A DNA stretch of 64,000 nucleotides from PALSA-505 sp963699015 (GCA_963699015.1 CAVOSX010000005.1:124001-188000), one strand, 5' to 3'; counted from the first letter of the stretch, positions 43,130 through 53,520 are shown. The notes: generated by a model from the letters alone, not told the origin. Program-made: numbers and translations.

Positions 43130-43756
43130 TCAGGGGCTGGTGATCTTCTGGGCTGGGCTCACCGTGTAGTTGCTGGCGACCGTCCCGGCGTCGCCGTTGC
43201 TGATCACGCCGCCACAGCCCTTGACGTTGTAGATGTGCAGGTTGCCCTTGGGGAGCATCTTCAGCACATGGGTCTTGTTCGAGTACGTGACGTTGACCAT
43301 GCCGTTGCGCGCGGTGCCGCTGGTCCCGTCGACCACGGCACTGCAGATGCTGCTCTTCACCGCGAGGTGGATGCCGGTGATCGTGCCGCTCGTCGCGCCC
43401 GTCGCCGGGTTATAGGACGAGGCGTTCAGCTTCCAGGCCACCTTGCCGCTGGACAGGGAGATCGTGACGCTCAGCACGGTGCACTTGCCGAACGCGACCG
43501 AGGTGACGGTCCCGAGGCCCTTGCCCGGCAGCCCCTTGCCTGACTTGAGCGAACCGGTCAGCTTCGACGATGCGCAGGACACCGAGACCTTCGACGTAGT
43601 GTCTGTCAGCGTGGTCGTGCCGGCTTTCCCGGTGATGGCCTTGCCGGGGGAGACCGTCCAGGTCGCGGCGGCGGCAAACGATGACGTGGCGGACAGGCCG
43701 ATGGTCAGGGCAACTGCTCCCGCCGAAAAGAGAGTCGCGGCTATGCGCTTACCCAT
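43130..43756 (-). CDS. Small secreted protein of the NLHxWNV family (copy D)
   Basis: The 208-residue protein has a signal peptide (MGKRIAATLFSAG to SSFAAAA) and the shared domain: WTVSPGKAITGKAG, SCASSKLTGSLKSGKGLPG, WKLNASSYNPATG, CSAVVDGTSG, GNLHIYNVKGCGGVISNGDAG and the SPAQKITSP end. It is more diverged than B and C. I chose ATG 43756, with GGGAGGG upstream. The longer frame to 43924 runs over the promoter. It is the last gene before the pknB cluster, which is on the same strand. Confidence 0.8.
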   Translation of the reverse strand: MGKRIAATLFSAGAVALTIGLSATSSFAAAATWTVSPGKAITGKAGTTTLTDTTSKVSVSCASSKLTGSLKSGKGLPGKGLGTVTSVAFGKCTVLSVTISLSSGKVAWKLNASSYNPATGATSGTITGIHLAVKSSICSAVVDGTSGTARNGMVNVTYSNKTHVLKMLPKGNLHIYNVKGCGGVISNGDAGTVASNYTVSPAQKITSP

Positions 43757-43868
43757 GTGATCAATCCCTCCCTGATCCCTGTGCGGGCACCACGAGAGCC
43801 AAGCCGGCGACCGTCGGTTGACCGAATCCCGGCGAACGCCGGGACGTGCCCGTGGCCGGCCCGCGAGT

Positions 43869-43897
43869 ACGCTACTTGCCCGTAATATTCCGCGCAA
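43869..43897 (-). promoter_or_regulatory. Copy D promoter with variant TTAC-N6-GTAA operator
   Basis: On the minus strand, -35 TTGCGC (43897-43892), 17 bases, then TAGCGT (43874-43869). The plus-strand sequence CTACTTGCCCGTAA (43872-43885) differs from the consensus operator at two positions. The surrounding CCTCTTGCGCG and CGTACTCGCG are shared with the copy C promoter. Confidence 0.6.
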
Positions 43898-43994
43898 GAG
43901 GCCGGTGGCGCGAACCACGGGCATTCCTCGAATCGGCGGGATTTGCCAGCCGATCAGACAGCAACCGGCTACTCGCCGTTTCCGGAAACCGCGG

Positions 43995-45768
<1,774 letters not shown>

Positions 45769-45781
45769 GTCTCGCACTTTC

Positions 45782-47209
45782 CTACCTGTCCTGCGTCCGG
45801 GTATCTGCTGCCCGCGGGCCTCGCGCCGTCGTCTCGGTCCCGCTCGGCAGGGCGGAGCCGCTCGGTGTCGGCGTGGAGGTCTGCGTCGGGGTCGGGGAGG
45901 TGGGGGGCGACGTGCTCGGACTGGCCGGCGAGCTCGGCGCCGGGCTCGACGGGGCCGGCTTGGTCGTGGTAGGGGCGGGCGACGGCTGCCGGGAGCTGGC
46001 CGTTGGCCTGGGCGCCGCGGAGGTCGTGGGCGCCGGCTGGCTGGAGAAGCTGGACGCCGGCGCAGCCTTACGGGCGGCTGGATGGTGGCGCTGGTGCGCT
46101 GGTGCGCTGGTGGTCGGCCCCGTCGTGCTCGCCGTGGCCGGAGGCTTGTTCGTGGCCATGAGCGCAATGACCCCGGCCGCTACCACCGCGCCCACGGCTC
46201 CGGCGGTGATCATCAGGACCGCCGGGCGCCGCGAGCGGGGCCGCCGCGGGCCCCCGGCGTATATCTGCTCGGTACCCACCTGGCGCAGCCCCGGGCTGGT
46301 CGGGCTGGCCTCGGGGAACCAGGCCGCCGGCCCGGCCGGCTCGACGGATCCGGCGAGCCGGGCATCCTCGCCCGGCCGCGAGTTGTCCCGCAGCGCGCTG
46401 GCCCGGTCGGCGACCAGCCGCGCGCTGGCGGGGCGGCCCGACGGCTCCTTGACCAGCATCTGCCCGATCATGGCCGCCACCGGTGCGGGTACGTCGTCAG
46501 GCAGCGGCGGCGGCGGCTTATGGACGTGCGCGAGCGCCAGCGCGATCGGGGTTTCCGCGGTGAACGGCGGCCGGCCCGCCAGGCACTCGTAGCCGACCAC
46601 GCCGAGGGAGTAGATGTCCGTGGCCGTGGTGACCGGGCGGGCGGTGGCCTGCTCCGGCGAGACGTACTGGGCCGTGCCCATGACCATGCCGCTCTGCGTC
46701 AGCTGCGCGGCGAGCGCCGCCCGCGCGATCCCGAAGTCAGTGATCTTCACCTGTCCCTCGGGGGTGATCAGCAGGTTGCCCGGCTTGACGTCCCGGTGCA
46801 CGATGCCAGCCTCGTGCGCGGCGGCCAGCGCCGAGGCCGCCTGCGCGACGACGTCGAGCGCGGCGCCGGTGCCCATCCTGCCCCCACGGGCCAGGGTCGC
46901 GGACAGCGGTTCGCCTTCCACCAGCTCCATGACCAGGTACGCGGTGCTGGTACCCGGCCGGCCGTCGCCAGCCGGCCCGGCGGCCGACTCGCCGTAGTCG
47001 TAGACCCGCGCGATCCCGGGGTGCGACAGCGAGGCCGCATACCGGGCTTCGGCCCGGAACCGCGCCCGGAACTGCTCGTCGGCCGCGTGCGCGTCCGACA
47101 GCAGCTTGACCGCCACCGCCCGGCCGAGCAGCTCGTCCGTACCGCGCCAGACCTCGCCCATGCCTCCGGCCGCTATCCGCCCGGTCAGCCGGTAGCGCCT
47201 GTTCAGCAC
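45782..47209 (-). CDS. pknA: Ser/Thr protein kinase PknA
   Basis: The 475-residue kinase has the Gly loop RIAAGGMGEVWRG, VAVKLL, HRDVKPGNLLI, DFGIARAA, a GMVMGTAQYVSPEQ activation segment and one membrane helix (about 345-365). A long Pro/Ser/Thr-rich outer tail ends the protein. It has no PASTA domains, as is usual for PknA. The annotated start GTG 47209 has a poor ribosome site. Upstream, another frame begins at TTG 47432, overlapping the pbpA stop (TTGA), and would join after one indel in a G8 run at 47226-47233. The true protein may thus be about 70 residues longer. Confidence 0.88.
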   Translation of the reverse strand: MLNRRYRLTGRIAAGGMGEVWRGTDELLGRAVAVKLLSDAHAADEQFRARFRAEARYAASLSHPGIARVYDYGESAAGPAGDGRPGTSTAYLVMELVEGEPLSATLARGGRMGTGAALDVVAQAASALAAAHEAGIVHRDVKPGNLLITPEGQVKITDFGIARAALAAQLTQSGMVMGTAQYVSPEQATARPVTTATDIYSLGVVGYECLAGRPPFTAETPIALALAHVHKPPPPLPDDVPAPVAAMIGQMLVKEPSGRPASARLVADRASALRDNSRPGEDARLAGSVEPAGPAAWFPEASPTSPGLRQVGTEQIYAGGPRRPRSRRPAVLMITAGAVGAVVAAGVIALMATNKPPATASTTGPTTSAPAHQRHHPAARKAAPASSFSSQPAPTTSAAPRPTASSRQPSPAPTTTKPAPSSPAPSSPASPSTSPPTSPTPTQTSTPTPSGSALPSGTETTARGPRAADTRTQDR

Positions 47210-47428
47210 GTGCCTGTTGGGAAGAGGGGGGGGTTCGCCGGGCAGGCTCGCAGCCGGGTCGACCGCCTGTACCGGCGGCGATGCCGGCCGGCCGCAGGTC
47301 CGGATCGGTCACCGGTTCCGCGGCGGGCGCCGGCTCGGGGCTGGCCTGGGCCGCGCCCGGGTCGACGGGCACGCCAGCCTCGGTGCCGGCCGGGTCAGCG
47401 CCCGCCGGAGCCTGTTCGGGTGTGCCGG

Positions 47429-48904
47429 TCAATGCTGCCCCTGGTCGCTCAGGTATGCCTTGATCACTTGGACCGCGATCGGACCCGCGGCCGCGGCGCC
47501 GTAGCCCCCGCCTTTAATGATGACGCCGATAGCGATGGTTGGGTTGCCCGCAGGTGCCAGTGCCGTGAACACCGCATCGTTCAGGCCGGTGTCGTTTCTC
47601 CCGTTCTGGGCGGTACCGGTCTTCGCGGCGATGTTCGAGTCCGGACGTCGTGGATGCCGGGCACCACGTACGCGGTGCCGCTGGGGTTGTTCACCACGCT
47701 GAGCATCATCTGCTTGAGCTGGGCGGCGTTCTTCGCGCTCACCGGCTGGCTGAGCTTGGCGGGCTTGGCCTGCTGGACCGTGGTGAGGTCCGGCGCCTTG
47801 ACGTCCTGGACCAGGTAGGGCTTCATCAGCCGTGCCGCGGTTGGCGACCGTCGCGGCCAGCATCGCTTCCTGCATCGTCGTCACCGTGTCGTCGAACTGG
47901 CCGATCGCGGAGTAGGCGGTGAGCGCCTGGCCGGTGACCAGGGGGAAGTTGCTCGGCGATACCGGCATCGGGACGGCCAGGCCGGAGTGGTTGAAGCCGT
48001 ACTTGTCCGCCTGCCGCTTGAGGGCCGGGCTGCCCAGCCGGTCGCCGAGATGGCCGAAGGCCGTGTTGCACGACAGGGTGAAGGCGAAGATGAGCGGGAC
48101 ACGGCCGCCCCCGCAGAACTCGCCGTTGGCATTGACCAGCGTCTTGTTGGAGTCGGAGAACGACAGCGAGGGGGGCGCGTACACCACGGTGTTCGGGGAG
48201 TACCGGCCGGTGCCGAAGGCCGTCGAGCTCGTCACGATCTTGAAGGTGGAGCCGGGCGGGTACGTGGCGTTGATGGCCCGGTTGAGCAGCGGCTGGCTCG
48301 GGTCCTTGCGGTACCTGGCGTCGACCTTGTTGAGCTTGACCCCGTCGAACGTGGCGTAGGCGTTCGGGTTGAAGCTGGGGTAGGAGGCCATCGCCAGGAT
48401 CGCCCCGGTCTTCGGGTTGAGCGCGACGACGGCGCCCGACTTGCCGTTCTGCTTGAGCCCCGCGTACGCGGCCTGCTGGGCCTTGGAGTTGATGGTCAGC
48501 TGCACGCTCGCGCCCTGCTGCTGCTTCCCGGTGATCAGGTCGATCAGGTTGCGGACGGTGAGCGTCGGGTCGGTTCCCGACAGCAGCTTGTTCTCGGCCT
48601 GCTCGATGCCGGTCGACCCGTACAGCGAGTCGTAGCCGGTCACCGGCGCGTATACCGGGCCGTGCGGGTAGTAGCGCTGGAACTTGTAGATCCCCTTCAC
48701 CGGCCGCGACTTGGCGATCACGACCCCGTCGGCGGTGCTGATCGAGCCGCGCTGGTACTGGTACGCCTGGTCGAACGAGCGGATGTTGCCCTTCTCCCCG
48801 GCCAGGCTGTTGGCCTGGAACCCCTGCAGGTAGTTCACGTTGATCAGCAGCAGCACGAACATGGCCAGGCAGCCCAGCGAGATACGGCGCAGCGCGCGGT
48901 TCAC
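47429..48904 (-). CDS. pbpA: Penicillin-binding protein 2 / PbpA-type transpeptidase (two compensating frameshifts)
   Basis: A class B peptidoglycan transpeptidase with an N-terminal membrane anchor (LGCLAMFVLLLINVNYL), a dimerisation domain and a transpeptidase domain. The active-site motifs are STFK (SxxK in PGSTFKIV), SCN (SxN in LSCNTAF) and KTG (AAKTGTAQNG). Reading changes frame after VANRGT, near 47830. It then runs through MKPYLVQDVKAPDLTT to VPGIHDVR, and returns near 47640. One extra and one missing base explain this. The corrected length, about 491 residues, equals M. tuberculosis PbpA. GTG 48904 overlaps the rodA stop by four bases. Confidence 0.87.
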   Translation of the reverse strand: MNRALRRISLGCLAMFVLLLINVNYLQGFQANSLAGEKGNIRSFDQAYQYQRGSISTADGVVIAKSRPVKGIYKFQRYYPHGPVYAPVTGYDSLYGSTGIEQAENKLLSGTDPTLTVRNLIDLITGKQQQGASVQLTINSKAQQAAYAGLKQNGKSGAVVALNPKTGAILAMASYPSFNPNAYATFDGVKLNKVDARYRKDPSQPLLNRAINATYPPGSTFKIVTSSTAFGTGRYSPNTVVYAPPSLSFSDSNKTLVNANGEFCGGGRVPLIFAFTLSCNTAFGHLGDRLGSPALKRQADKYGFNHSGLAVPMPVSPSNFPLVTGQALTAYSAIGQFDDTVTTMQEAMLAATVANRGTADEALPGPGRQGAGPHHGPAGQARQAQPAGEREERRPAQADDAQRGEQPQRHRVRGARHPRRPDSNIAAKTGTAQNGRNDTGLNDAVFTALAPAGNPTIAIGVIIKGGGYGAAAAGPIAVQVIKAYLSDQGQH

Positions 48905-50349
48905 CTGACCCTCACCACCTGAGTCATGCCCTCGTCCTGGATCGCCTGCGGCGGCGGCCGCCGGGCGGTGTCGCTGACCCGCATCAGCACGGCGATCAGC
49001 ATCCAGGTAGCCACCAGGGACGAGCCCCCCTGGGACAAGAACGGGGTGGTGATGCCGGTCAGCGGGATGAGCCTGGTCACCCCGCCCACGATCACGAACA
49101 CCTGCAGCGCCAGCACGAAAGCCAGGCCGCCGGCCAGCAGCTTCGCGAACGGGTCGCGCACCGAGATCGCCGCTCGCAGCCCGCGCTCCACGATCAGGCC
49201 GTAGATGATCAGCAGCGCCATCAGCCCGGTGAGCCCGATCTCCTCGCCGAACGCGGTGATGATGAAGTCGCTTTGCACCAGCGGCGTGTAGTACGGCTGG
49301 CCGCCGCCGAGGCCGCGGCCCAGCACGCCGCCGAAACCCATCCCGTACAGGCCCTGCACGAGCTGGTAGGCGTTGCCCTGCGGGTTGCTGCCGGCGAACG
49401 GGTGCAGCCAGATGTCGAACCGCTCGCCCACGTGGCTGAACAGCCGGCTCGCGGCGAACGAGCCACCCACGAACAGGCCAAGCCCGATGAGCAGCCAGGA
49501 CGTCCGCTGAGTGGCGATGTAGATCATGGCAACGAACATGCCGAAGAACAGCGCCGAGGTACCGATGTCGGACTCGAAGACCAGCACCAGCAGGCTGGCC
49601 GCCCAGGCGATCAGCACCGGGCCGAGGTCGCGCGCCCTGGGCAGGTCGATGCCGAGGACGCGCCGCCCGGCCAGCGCGAGCACGTCGCGCTTGGTCACCA
49701 GGTAGCTGGCGAAGAACACGGCCAGCGCCAGCTTGGCGAACTCTTCCGGCTGGAAGCTGAACCCGCCGATGGCGATCTGGATCTTCGCTCCGGTACCCTG
49801 CACCTCGCTGATGGACGAGGGCAGCACCGCCGGGATGGCCAGCAGGATCAGGCCGATGGCGCCGAATGTATAGGTGTACCGCTGCAGCACCCGGGGCTCG
49901 CGGATCAGCGCGAGCACGGCGATGAACAAGGCGATGCCGATCGCCGTGTACAGCAGCTGGACGGCGGTGGCCGACGCGCTCAGCGGGACCGACAGCCGCC
50001 CCGGGTTGCCGTTCCTGCCGACTTCCTGCAGCCGGTAGATCATCACGATGCCGAGGCCGTTCAGCAGCGCGGCCAGCGGCAGCATCAGCGGATCCGCCCA
50101 CGGGGCGAAACGGCGCACCGCCAGGTGGGCGACCAGCACGAGCGCTGCGAAGCCGAGGCAGTACTCGACCATCCCGGCAGGCAGCTGCCCCTTCAGCCCC
50201 AGGCCCACGTTGGCGTAGCCGAAGGCGACGACCGCCACCGCGAAAATGAGCATGAGCAGTTCGGTGCGGCGCCTGCTGCGCGGCATGACGACCGGATGGT
50301 CAATGCCCCCGGGCAGGCCGCCGCCTGGATGCGTGCTGACCGCGCTCAT
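48901..50349 (-). CDS. rodA: FtsW/RodA/SpoVE family glycosyltransferase
   Basis: This 482-residue SEDS protein polymerises lipid II glycan strands with its partner PbpA. About twelve membrane helices are visible. Family blocks are FQPEEFAKLALAVFFA, FESDIGTSALFFGMF with the catalytic Asp, the large outer loop GNAYQLVQGLYGMGFGGVLGRGLGGG, and SDFIITAFGEEIGLTG. The C terminus has PLTGITTPFLSQGGSSL. It lies between pstP and pbpA with short overlaps (4 bases to pstP, 4 to pbpA). Confidence 0.95.
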   Translation of the reverse strand: MSAVSTHPGGGLPGGIDHPVVMPRSRRRTELLMLIFAVAVVAFGYANVGLGLKGQLPAGMVEYCLGFAALVLVAHLAVRRFAPWADPLMLPLAALLNGLGIVMIYRLQEVGRNGNPGRLSVPLSASATAVQLLYTAIGIALFIAVLALIREPRVLQRYTYTFGAIGLILLAIPAVLPSSISEVQGTGAKIQIAIGGFSFQPEEFAKLALAVFFASYLVTKRDVLALAGRRVLGIDLPRARDLGPVLIAWAASLLVLVFESDIGTSALFFGMFVAMIYIATQRTSWLLIGLGLFVGGSFAASRLFSHVGERFDIWLHPFAGSNPQGNAYQLVQGLYGMGFGGVLGRGLGGGQPYYTPLVQSDFIITAFGEEIGLTGLMALLIIYGLIVERGLRAAISVRDPFAKLLAGGLAFVLALQVFVIVGGVTRLIPLTGITTPFLSQGGSSLVATWMLIAVLMRVSDTARRPPPQAIQDEGMTQVVRVR

Positions 50350-51821
50350 GGCGTAGACCCGCTGGCGGACGGGCTGGCCGCTCCGGTGGACGGGCCGGGC
50401 GTGCCGGGGAATCCGCCGGCGCTCGCGTTCGGGGGGGCCGGGCAGTTGGTCGGCGGGGCGGCGGGCTTGGCCGGCGGGGTGGGCTTATCCGCTCGGTGCT
50501 TGTGCTTCAGCTTCTGGTAGGCGGCGGCGTCCCGCTGGTACTTCTGCTGGGCCGCCCGGTACTTCTGCTGGGCGGTGACCGCTTGCGCGCAGCGCCTGGC
50601 GCCTTGCCGGATGCTGGACACGATCTTGTTCGCATCGGCCAGGCCGGACGCGGTGATCGTGCTCATGATCTGTCCGCGGTCGTCCGTGGTCACCTGCGCG
50701 ATCGGGATGCCGGTCCGGCGGTAGACGCGGGACAGGCTGATCCCTGCCACCTTCTGGTTGACGCCGCGGAAGATCGCGACCTGGCCGTTGCTGGACCCCA
50801 CGTAGTACTGGTGCTGGGCGTAACTCCACGCGGCGAACCCGCCGCCGATGATCACGACGACCAGGACCACGAGGACGGTGGTGACGATGGGCCATGGCCT
50901 CTTGTGCGCCTGCTGGCCACCGCCGGCGCGGCCGTTGGCCGCGCCGAGGTTCTCGTCCGCCGCACCGGCGGGCCGGTCCGGCTGGGTGAGCCTGCGCGCG
51001 CGGTTGGCCGGGGTATCCGCGCGGGCCATGGGCGCGCCGCCCTGGTTGGACACCGCCCCGGCGACCACGGAGATCTCGCTGGGGGCCTCTTTGGCGCTGG
51101 CCGTGTCCAGCACGTCGGCGACGATGCAGGTGATGTTGTCGGGGCCGCCGGCCCGGTTGGCCAGCTCGACCAGCTGGATGACCGCCTCGTCCGGGTCGGG
51201 GATGGCCAGCAGGGTCCGGTGCAGGGTCTCCTCGGTGACCACGTCGGTCAGGCCGTCGGAGCACAGCAGGTACCTGTCCCCGGCGAGCGCCTCGCGCAGC
51301 GACAGGTCGGGCTCGGCGTCGGTCCGGCTGTCCAGCGCGCGCAGGATCAGCGAGCGCTGCGGGTGGGACGCGGCTTCGTCCGGGCTGATCTTGCCCTCGT
51401 CGAGAAGCGACTGGACCAGGGTGTGGTCCCGGGTGATCTGGCAGAACTCGCGATCGCGGAGCATGTAAGCGCGCGAGTCGCCGATATGGCAGAGGGCGAC
51501 CCGCGGCAGTGACCAGAGCATGGCGGTCAGCGTGGTGCCCATGCCCTCCACCGACGCGTCGACGGCGCTCATGTCCTGCAGCTGCGCGTTCGCCTTCGCG
51601 ACGGCGTCGGCCAGGGCGCCCAGCATGTCGAGGCCGGGCACGTCGTCGTCCAGTCCCATCAGGGCGGAGATCGCTACGGCGCTGGCCACCTCGCCGGCGG
51701 CATGGCCGCCCATCCCGTCGGCGAGGGCGAGCAGGTGCGGGCCGGCGTACGCGGAGTCCTCGTTGCCCTCTCGGAGCAGGCCGACGTCCGAGCGGACCGC
51801 GTAGCGAAGTGCAAGTGTCAT
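50346..51821 (-). CDS. pstP: PP2C-family Ser/Thr phosphatase PstP
   Basis: The 491-residue membrane phosphatase reverses phosphorylation by PknA and PknB. The cytoplasmic PP2C domain has the metal-binding Asp in GNEDSAY, LADGMGGHAAGE, HIGDSRAYMLR, LCSDGLTD and GGPDNITCIV. A membrane helix lies near 310-332 (VTTVLVVLVVVIIGGGFAAW). The outer domain of about 150 residues ends in a coiled-coil-like QKYRAAQQKYQ stretch and a Pro/Ala/Ser tail. ATG 51821 overlaps the fhaB stop by four bases. Confidence 0.95.
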   Translation of the reverse strand: MTLALRYAVRSDVGLLREGNEDSAYAGPHLLALADGMGGHAAGEVASAVAISALMGLDDDVPGLDMLGALADAVAKANAQLQDMSAVDASVEGMGTTLTAMLWSLPRVALCHIGDSRAYMLRDREFCQITRDHTLVQSLLDEGKISPDEAASHPQRSLILRALDSRTDAEPDLSLREALAGDRYLLCSDGLTDVVTEETLHRTLLAIPDPDEAVIQLVELANRAGGPDNITCIVADVLDTASAKEAPSEISVVAGAVSNQGGAPMARADTPANRARRLTQPDRPAGAADENLGAANGRAGGGQQAHKRPWPIVTTVLVVLVVVIIGGGFAAWSYAQHQYYVGSSNGQVAIFRGVNQKVAGISLSRVYRRTGIPIAQVTTDDRGQIMSTITASGLADANKIVSSIRQGARRCAQAVTAQQKYRAAQQKYQRDAAAYQKLKHKHRADKPTPPAKPAAPPTNCPAPPNASAGGFPGTPGPSTGAASPSASGSTP

Positions 51822-52309
51822 CTGCGCAATTCCAGGACGGTCTTGCCGATGCGGATCGGCACGCCGACAGGTACGGGAGTCGGCTGCGTCACCTTCTGGC
51901 GGTCGAGGTACGTGCCGTTGGTCGAACCGAGGTCTTCAACGATCCACTGACCGTCCTGCGGGAATAGCCGGGCATGTCGGCTCGAAGCGTAGTCATCGTT
52001 GAGTACCAGCGTGGCGTCATTGGCCCGACCAACGGTGATTTGCTGATCGGTCAGGCCGAGGCTGGTGCCGGCCAGGGCGCCCGAGGTCACCAGCAGCCGC
52101 TGCGGCTGGCCGCGGCCGTTGCGGCTGCCGCGCGGCGGCCGGCCCGGGCGCGGTGCTTTCGCCTGCCGCCGCGCCGCCCGCCTCGCCTTCCGGCTGGTCA
52201 TGGACACCCCGAACATGTCCGTGCGTACCACGCCCACCGCCGCGATCACGAACAGCCACAAGACAGCAAGGAAGGCCAGCCTGATGAGAAGAAGAGTGAG
52301 CGTGCTCAT
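51818..52309 (-). CDS. fhaB: FHA-domain protein FhaB (FipA type)
   Basis: The 163-residue protein has an N-terminal membrane helix (LLLIRLAFLAVLWLFVIAAVGVV), a basic linker and one FHA domain (ITVGRANDATLVLNDDYASSRHARLF, STNGTYLD). The Arg, Ser and His-Asn residues that bind phosphothreonine are present. FhaB links phosphorylation by PknA/B to the division machinery. It lies 30 bases after fhaA. Confidence 0.94.
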   Translation of the reverse strand: MSTLTLLLIRLAFLAVLWLFVIAAVGVVRTDMFGVSMTSRKARRAARRQAKAPRPGRPPRGSRNGRGQPQRLLVTSGALAGTSLGLTDQQITVGRANDATLVLNDDYASSRHARLFPQDGQWIVEDLGSTNGTYLDRQKVTQPTPVPVGVPIRIGKTVLELRR

Positions 52310-52339
52310 CGGGTCATGGTTCCTCAGCTGCGCTATGCG

Positions 52340-53099
52340 TCAGCGGCCGTCGTCGTTGCGGAACACGAGGGTCGTGCGGCCGAGCGTGACGCGGGTGCCG
52401 TCGGTCAGCAGCACGCGCCGCACCGGCTGGCCGTTGACGAAGGTGCCGTTCGTGGACCCCAGGTTGACGAGGACAACTTCCCCGTCCTCGATCCGCAGCT
52501 CGGCATGATGCCGGGATACGCCAGGATCGACGAGCCGCAGGTCGCAGTCGGTGCCCCGGCCGAGCAGCGTCACCGGCGTGGTCAGATCGTAGGTGCGCTG
52601 CCTGGCACCGTCGGGTCCTGGCTCCGGCCCGGACACCAGCAGCCGCGGATGGCCGTTGTGGCTGGCCCGCGGCGGGCTCGGCAGGTCGCTGACGGGCTGG
52701 CGGATCTTCGCCTCCCTCGACGGTGGTGCCCCGGATGACGCCGGACCGGATCCGGAACGTGCCCATGGCCAGGCCGCTCACCCCCTCGAAGCGCACCCGC
52801 ACCGGCCCGACAAAGGAGTAGCCCTGCTCCTTCGCGTGCTCCCTGGCGAGGTTGGCGAACTCGACGCTCAGACTGTCCGCGTAGACTGCCAGGCGTTCGT
52901 GATCGGATTCGGCGAGTTCCACCACGAAGTCGTTCGGCACCAGGGTCCTGCCCTGGGCTACGATCGCGGCGCGGTCATCCATTTCCCGCTGCACGGCGCT
53001 GGCTATCTCCACCGGCTGCAGGTCAGACTTGAACGCCCGGGCGAAGGCACCCTCGACCATCCCCTCGAGCCGTTGCTCGAAGCGCTGTAGCACGCCCAC
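52340..53099 (-). CDS. fhaA: FHA-domain protein FhaA (frameshifted in this sequence)
   Basis: The protein has the FhaA plan: a DUF3662 N-terminal domain (GVLQRFEQRLEGMVEGAFARAFK), a linker and a C-terminal FHA domain (TLLGRGTDCDLRLVDPGVSRHHAEL, STNGTFVNG). The frame breaks in a CCC run at 52714-52716, just after GTTVEG. Taking out one base joins EAKIRQPVSDLPSP and the FHA part, and gives 252 residues. FhaA binds phosphorylated MviN and controls peptidoglycan synthesis in mycobacteria. I chose GTG 53099, seven bases after GGAGG. It follows the pattern VGVLQRFE. Confidence 0.87.
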
Positions 53100-53235
53100 A
53101 GAGGTACCTCCCTTCACTACGTGCCTCCGATCGTATCCGCGGCCTGCTGCCCGGGTGACGTGCTAACCTGACTCCTTGCCAAGAGCCGGCGGGTAAACTC
53201 GCTTACACGGAGTCAGTAGCCCCGGCACGCACTCC

Positions 53236-53318
53236 GGGCGGGTGGCGGAACGGCAGACGCGCACGGTTCAGGTCCGTGTGTCCGCAAGGACGTGAGGGTT
53301 CAAATCCCTCCTCGCCCA
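53236..53318 (+). tRNA. leuT: tRNA-Leu(CAG)
   Basis: The 83-base class II tRNA has acceptor stem GGGCGGG with CTCGCCC and A at 53318. The anticodon arm is CACGG-TTCAGGT-CCGTG with anticodon CAG at 53269-53271. A long variable arm (TGTCCGCAAGGACGT) and a T-arm with GTTCAAATC follow. No CCA is encoded. It is divergent from fhaA, as in M. tuberculosis. Confidence 0.97.
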
Positions 53319-53330
53319 CGCGACTCTATG

Positions 53331-53358
53331 CGACCCCTGTGCTTGCGCACCGGGGTCG
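53331..53358 (+). terminator. Hairpin after tRNA-Leu
   Basis: CGACCCC (53331-53337) pairs with GGGGTCG (53352-53358), and GTGC/GCAC inside extends the stem. It lies 12 bases after the tRNA. Confidence 0.6.
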
Positions 53359-53372
53359 TCGCGTCATTTATC

Positions 53373-53520
53373 CCAGGGGGGCGACCCCCTGGAACCCCCG
53401 CGGGGGCGGGCTTCGCCCGCCCATTGACCGCCCTCGCTTCGCCTGTTCGCAACCGCCTTCGCTTCGCCTGTCGCCAACCACCCCTGCCTTGCCTGTCGCC
53501 AAACCCTTTCGGCTTGTCGT
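53373..53520. repeat. Hairpin-rich intergenic repeat region
   Basis: A perfect 8-bp stem (53373-53380 with 53385-53392) is followed by a CCCCCGCGGGGG palindrome and a GGGCG-GGCTTC-GCCC stem. Several units of CTTCGCCTGTCGCCAAC type follow with about 30-bp spacing (53431-53510). This looks like the GC-rich structured filler often found after tRNA genes in actinomycetes. I see no coding capacity. Confidence 0.5.
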
